NCBI RefSeq assembly: GCF_009904105.1 | Contig: NZ_JAAABJ010000629.1 | Span: 1 to 43,569 of the forward strand | Reading direction: 5' to 3' | DNA from: Elizabethkingia argenteiflava | GTDB taxonomy: Bacteria > Bacteroidota > Bacteroidia > Flavobacteriales > Weeksellaceae | DNA length: 43,569 nucleotides | In this document: positions 40,743 to 43,569 of the stretch, piece after piece | How positions within the stretch are numbered: position 1 is the stretch's first letter | Layout: the number at the start of each line of letters is the position of its first letter | Notes under the pieces: model-generated | The model's input: the letters and a program-made list of their open reading frames with translations, nothing else | Databases searched by the model: none | Told to the model about the DNA's origin: nothing | Translations under genes and position numbers: made by a program

Positions 40743-42911
40743 ATGAAAAGAATAACTTTCATATTTTGTATTATTTGTTCAATTTTTTCTTTCTCACAAA
40801 CGAAAAAAAATGATTCAATTCAGAAATTATTAGAGAAAGAAATCCGAGAAGTTGAAATAAAAGCAAATAAAAAACTTGTCGAAATAAAAGGAGATCGATT
40901 GGTTTTTAATGTGGGAAATTCTATTGCAGCCACAGGTGGAGATGCAATGGATGCTTTGAAGGTTACTCCAGGTATAAGCGTACAGCACGATAAAATTTCT
41001 ATGATTGGGAAAAATGCAGTGTTAGTTATGATAGATGATAGATTCATTCAATTTTCAGGAGATGAGTTGATGATTTTTTTAAAAACCATAACATCTGATG
41101 ATATAAAAAGTATTGAAGTTATCACCAATCCGCCTGTAAAATATGATGCATCGGGGAGCAGTGGAATCGTCAACATAAAATTAAGAAAAGCTAAAAAAAA
41201 TAGCATTAGGGGTAACTTAAAAACCGTATATACCCAAGCCACCTATCCTTTAGGTAACTTGGGGGGAGGATTAAATTATCAGAAGGGAAAATTAACTTTG
41301 GTATCAAATATCAATTACAGCAATGGAAGTATTGCACCCTATCAGGAATATTCCATCTATTATCCGCGTTACATCTGGTTTGAGACAAATCATAAAAGAA
41401 GTTTTCAGAATAATTTAGCTGCTAGAGTTGCCTTAGACTATCAAATGAATCCCAAGACGACTATAGGACTGCAATATTCGGCAGCGGTTAATCAGCCGCT
41501 GCGTACGGGTAGGAATACCTCATATATTACAAATAACAGCGGTGTTTTAGATTCCTTGATTGTTACGCCTTCTCGTTTATCAGAGGAAAACAAAACGCAT
41601 TCTTTTAATTTCCATACCCTTACAAAAATGGATACCTTGGGCACTCAATATTCAATAGATGTGGATTATTTTAACTTTAAGTCCCAATTAGATAACCATT
41701 TCAATACCCGTACACACTTACCCAATGGTATTTCTGTACCTAATCGCTTCACCGCTGCCAATAATTTAAGCCGTCAAAATATAGACATATATTCTGCTAA
41801 AATTGATTATGAAATGCCTTTGAAATGGTTTGATCTTGCTTTTGGGGGGAAAGCTTCCTTTATGAACAACAACAGTACAGTTTCTTATTTCGATACGACC
41901 AATGAGACGCCTTTTATTGATCCATCCAAGAGTAATATTTTCAATTATAAGGAGCAAACACAGGTTTTGTATATATCCGGAAATAAGAAAATTTCTGAAA
42001 AATGGGATTTTCAGGCAGGGCTAAGACTTGAAAGTACACAGACTAAAGGTTATTCCGAAACCCTCCATCAAACCCATAAAAATAATTATATTAAGTTATT
42101 TCCTACTATTTACTTAACCTATAAAGCAAATGACAACAGTACCTGGGCATTAAATTATAACAGGAGGGTGGATAGACCTCCCTATAGGTTATTAAATCCG
42201 TTTAGATATTACTCATCCTCCTATAATTATTCCGAAGGGAATCCCTTTTTACAAGCCTTCTTTACGGATAACCTCGATATATCCTACACGTATAAAGATT
42301 TCTACTCATCTGTGTACTTTAGCTATCTCACCCATGGGTTTGACCAGGTTACCTATGTTTCAGCCCATACCATCTCACAGGTTGTAATACCCTCCAATTT
42401 TTATACTCAAAAAACAATTGGACTGCTGGAGAATTATGTTTTCAATAAAGTTAAATGGTGGGAAAGCAACAACCAAATGACCCTTTCTTATTCAGAAACA
42501 TTGTCGGAGATAGAAAAAATCGTACCCAGCATTAGCCATTGGGCTTTTACATTTAATTCCAATAATGCATTTATTTTAAACAAAGGAAAAACTTTTAGAG
42601 CCGAGTTAAATTTTAATTATATGTCTCCCGCAACCGCCCGAAGTTATAAGATTTCAGGCTTTTATTATATCGATCTAGGGATGAGACTCTCCCTGTTTGC
42701 AAAAAAACTTCAAATAGCGATAAATGCTTTAGATATTTTTAAGACAGATAAAAAAACATTTATTCAAGTGGTCAATGGAGTACGGCAGGAAAACTACGAC
42801 TATAGAGATACTCAAAAAATAAGAATTTCGTTAACCTATACTTTTAGTAAGCCTTTAATAGAAAAAATACAACAACAAAGCAATGAAGAGGAAAAAAATA
42901 GAGTGAAATAA
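40743..42911 (+). CDS. TonB-dependent-receptor-like outer-membrane protein (plug + beta-barrel)
   Basis: The 722-residue protein has a signal peptide (residues 1-19, ending FSQ), a plug domain (about 30-140; GDRLVFNV, GGDAMDALKVTPGIS, FLKTITSDDIKSIEVIT, YDASGSSGIVNI) and a long barrel of the outer-membrane beta-barrel type (about 150-700; NYNRRVDRPPYRLLNPFRYY is the conserved late barrel block, split here). The final residues are charged (EEEKNRVK) rather than aromatic; the last barrel strand is LTYTFSKP. No Carboxypeptidase-regulatory-like domain precedes the plug. Its substrate is unknown; siderophores, peptides or glycans are all possible. It is the intact relative of the fragment at 138-581. 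Confidence 0.88.
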   Translation: MKRITFIFCIICSIFSFSQTKKNDSIQKLLEKEIREVEIKANKKLVEIKGDRLVFNVGNSIAATGGDAMDALKVTPGISVQHDKISMIGKNAVLVMIDDRFIQFSGDELMIFLKTITSDDIKSIEVITNPPVKYDASGSSGIVNIKLRKAKKNSIRGNLKTVYTQATYPLGNLGGGLNYQKGKLTLVSNINYSNGSIAPYQEYSIYYPRYIWFETNHKRSFQNNLAARVALDYQMNPKTTIGLQYSAAVNQPLRTGRNTSYITNNSGVLDSLIVTPSRLSEENKTHSFNFHTLTKMDTLGTQYSIDVDYFNFKSQLDNHFNTRTHLPNGISVPNRFTAANNLSRQNIDIYSAKIDYEMPLKWFDLAFGGKASFMNNNSTVSYFDTTNETPFIDPSKSNIFNYKEQTQVLYISGNKKISEKWDFQAGLRLESTQTKGYSETLHQTHKNNYIKLFPTIYLTYKANDNSTWALNYNRRVDRPPYRLLNPFRYYSSSYNYSEGNPFLQAFFTDNLDISYTYKDFYSSVYFSYLTHGFDQVTYVSAHTISQVVIPSNFYTQKTIGLLENYVFNKVKWWESNNQMTLSYSETLSEIEKIVPSISHWAFTFNSNNAFILNKGKTFRAELNFNYMSPATARSYKISGFYYIDLGMRLSLFAKKLQIAINALDIFKTDKKTFIQVVNGVRQENYDYRDTQKIRISLTYTFSKPLIEKIQQQSNEEEKNRVK

Positions 42912-42985
42912 CTTTTATATATCTGTGAGCATTTAATTAAGTTATTTAGAGAATATGAGTAGGGGATTTCTTTTTTCCCTTAAAT
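42912..42985. other. Short intergenic segment before the ABC-exporter remnant
   Basis: No gene and no clear terminator for the receptor gene are visible here. Confidence 0.4.
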
Positions 42986-43251
42986 GAAATACTGGGTTTA
43001 AAATTGCGATTTTGTATTCCATTTCGTTAGAAGAAAATTCGGCAATGTCAAAGAATATTAATCGCAAGAACAATTTATAAAGATCCATATAATTTATTCT
43101 TCGATGAGGCAGTAAGTTCTTTAGATGCTAAAAATGAAAAAACTATTAAGACCATTATTTTAAAAATAAAACAATGTTTATAGTAGCTCATAGATTATCT
43201 ATTGTGAAACATTCCATAGCCTCAGTTTTAATTTATGAACAATACCTCTGA
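42986..43251 (+). pseudogene. Remnant of an ABC-exporter ATPase (peptidase/bacteriocin-exporter type)
   Basis: From 43049 the frame reads QRILIARTIYKDPYNLFFDEAVSSLDAKNEKT in two adjacent pieces: the end of the signature helix, Walker B (LFFDEA) and the D-loop (SSLDA). After a stop at 43182 the next frame continues KNKTMFIVAHRLSIVKHS, the switch-His region, and ends near 43251. A degraded GFK...EEN stretch before 43049 matches where the signature loop should be. DEAxxSLDAxNEKTI is typical of Bacteroidota exporters with a C39 peptidase (from memory). Membrane, peptidase and Walker A parts are absent, so this is a dead gene tail with at least one frameshift. Confidence 0.75.
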
Positions 43252-43442
43252 AAATATAGGTTGCATCGAACCAGCTGGGAAAAACCCATCTTTTGAAAGG
43301 AATAGAATGCTTAATCTTTTTTCTATTGTTTCTTTTTGTAGATTTGAGTAATTGCAGTTCGTTGCATCTTCATTCAGAGTATATTAACTCTCCATTGAAG
43401 CTTTCGGACTGTGTCTGTATTATCTAATTTTAAATTAGACTC
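43252..43442. other. Intergenic region before the last gene
   Basis: No clear gene is seen. CTAATTT, one base, AAATTAG (43424-43438) is a perfect 7-bp inverted repeat just upstream of the lipoprotein start and could be an operator or chance in AT-rich DNA. A 54-codon open frame on the minus strand here is too weak to call. Confidence 0.35.
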
Positions 43443-43569
43443 ATGATGAAATTTAGCAGAAAAACAATGGTGCTTTTTTTTGTAGGAATATTATTGGCCT
43501 CCTGTAAAAATGATGCAAAGACCTCAAAAGTTGAAGACCAAAAAGAAAATACAACACAGGAAAATAAGA
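43443..43569 (+). CDS. N-terminus of a lipoprotein (partial, runs off the window)
   Basis: The 42 visible residues begin MMKFSRKTMVLFFVGILLAS and then Cys21, a good lipobox (LLASC) after a basic n-region and hydrophobic core. The following sequence is Lys/Glu/Asn/Gln-rich (KNDAKTSKVEDQKENTT), as in the flexible tether of membrane-anchored lipoproteins. No domain can be recognised before the edge. ATGs at 43443 and 43446 are both possible. Confidence 0.65.
   Translation, partial: MMKFSRKTMVLFFVGILLASCKNDAKTSKVEDQKENTTQENK

Noticed and set aside
43252-43420. 54-codon minus-strand open frame left of the last lipoprotein
   Set aside because: It is short, with no start codon or recognised motif, and is expected by chance in this composition.
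1-43569. tRNA, rRNA, tmRNA genes, CRISPR arrays or a replication origin
   Set aside because: Read by eye on both strands, no tRNA-like T-arm (GGTTCGAATCC type), rRNA block, regularly spaced repeat array or DnaA-box cluster was found. Short or divergent RNAs could be missed.

Overview
The window looks like a chromosomal segment of a low-GC member of the Bacteroidota, most likely class Flavobacteriia close to Chryseobacterium, Elizabethkingia or Riemerella. The evidence is the AT-rich composition, repeated -7 promoter boxes of the form TAnnTTTG in place of sigma-70 boxes, weak Shine-Dalgarno sequences, an archaeal/eukaryal-type prolyl-tRNA synthetase, DUF2723 and DUF4294 proteins, several plug/beta-barrel outer-membrane receptors and the order of the housekeeping genes. 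No rRNA, tRNA or CRISPR array was seen.

Layout. 1-581: edge of an insertion sequence next to a receptor gene cut down to its plug domain. 985-2893: operon of a GntR/FCD regulator, a TauE/SafE-type anion exporter and a DUF1634 membrane protein. 3015-4691: grpE-dnaJ on the minus strand. 4742-7567: Nramp metal transporter mntH behind an operator-like promoter, and a DUF937-OmpA fusion. 7883-13650: proS, then a divergent Gly/Trp/Tyr-rich lipoprotein and two tandem FadL-like outer-membrane proteins. 13721-15612: a ZIP metal transporter and a methyltransferase facing a Fur/Zur-type regulator across a shared inverted repeat. 15652-18607: a THUMP-type RNA methyltransferase, a membrane glycosyltransferase and nicotinamidase.

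18617-23692 is a decaying stretch: one Crp-like regulator, a small membrane-protein gene with a frameshift and a nonsense codon, and a receptor gene with four frameshifts. Both flanks are intact. 23693-32267 is ordinary metabolism: CoA transferase with an M42 peptidase, DUF4294, S1/P1 nuclease, Nudix, mnmD, branched-chain aminotransferase, and a tight Sua5-yaaA-prmC operon. 32594-33913 holds a glucosaminidase and an unknown exported protein. 34019-36395 pairs a serine-palmitoyltransferase-like enzyme with a cysteine-synthase-like enzyme, a likely route to sulfonolipid (capnine-type) bases. 36749-42911 holds a giant DUF2723 GT-C-type membrane protein and the intact relative of the truncated receptor. 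The right edge contains an ABC-exporter remnant and the start of a lipoprotein gene.

Themes that tie the genes together are sulfur (exporter operon and sulfonolipid pair), metal homeostasis with readable operators (mntH, ZIP/Fur), cell-envelope proteins, and a visible history of receptor and exporter gene loss. No wholly new system is evident. The best leads are the sulfonolipid pair with its intergenic hairpin, the three operator-like promoters, and the decaying receptor genes.
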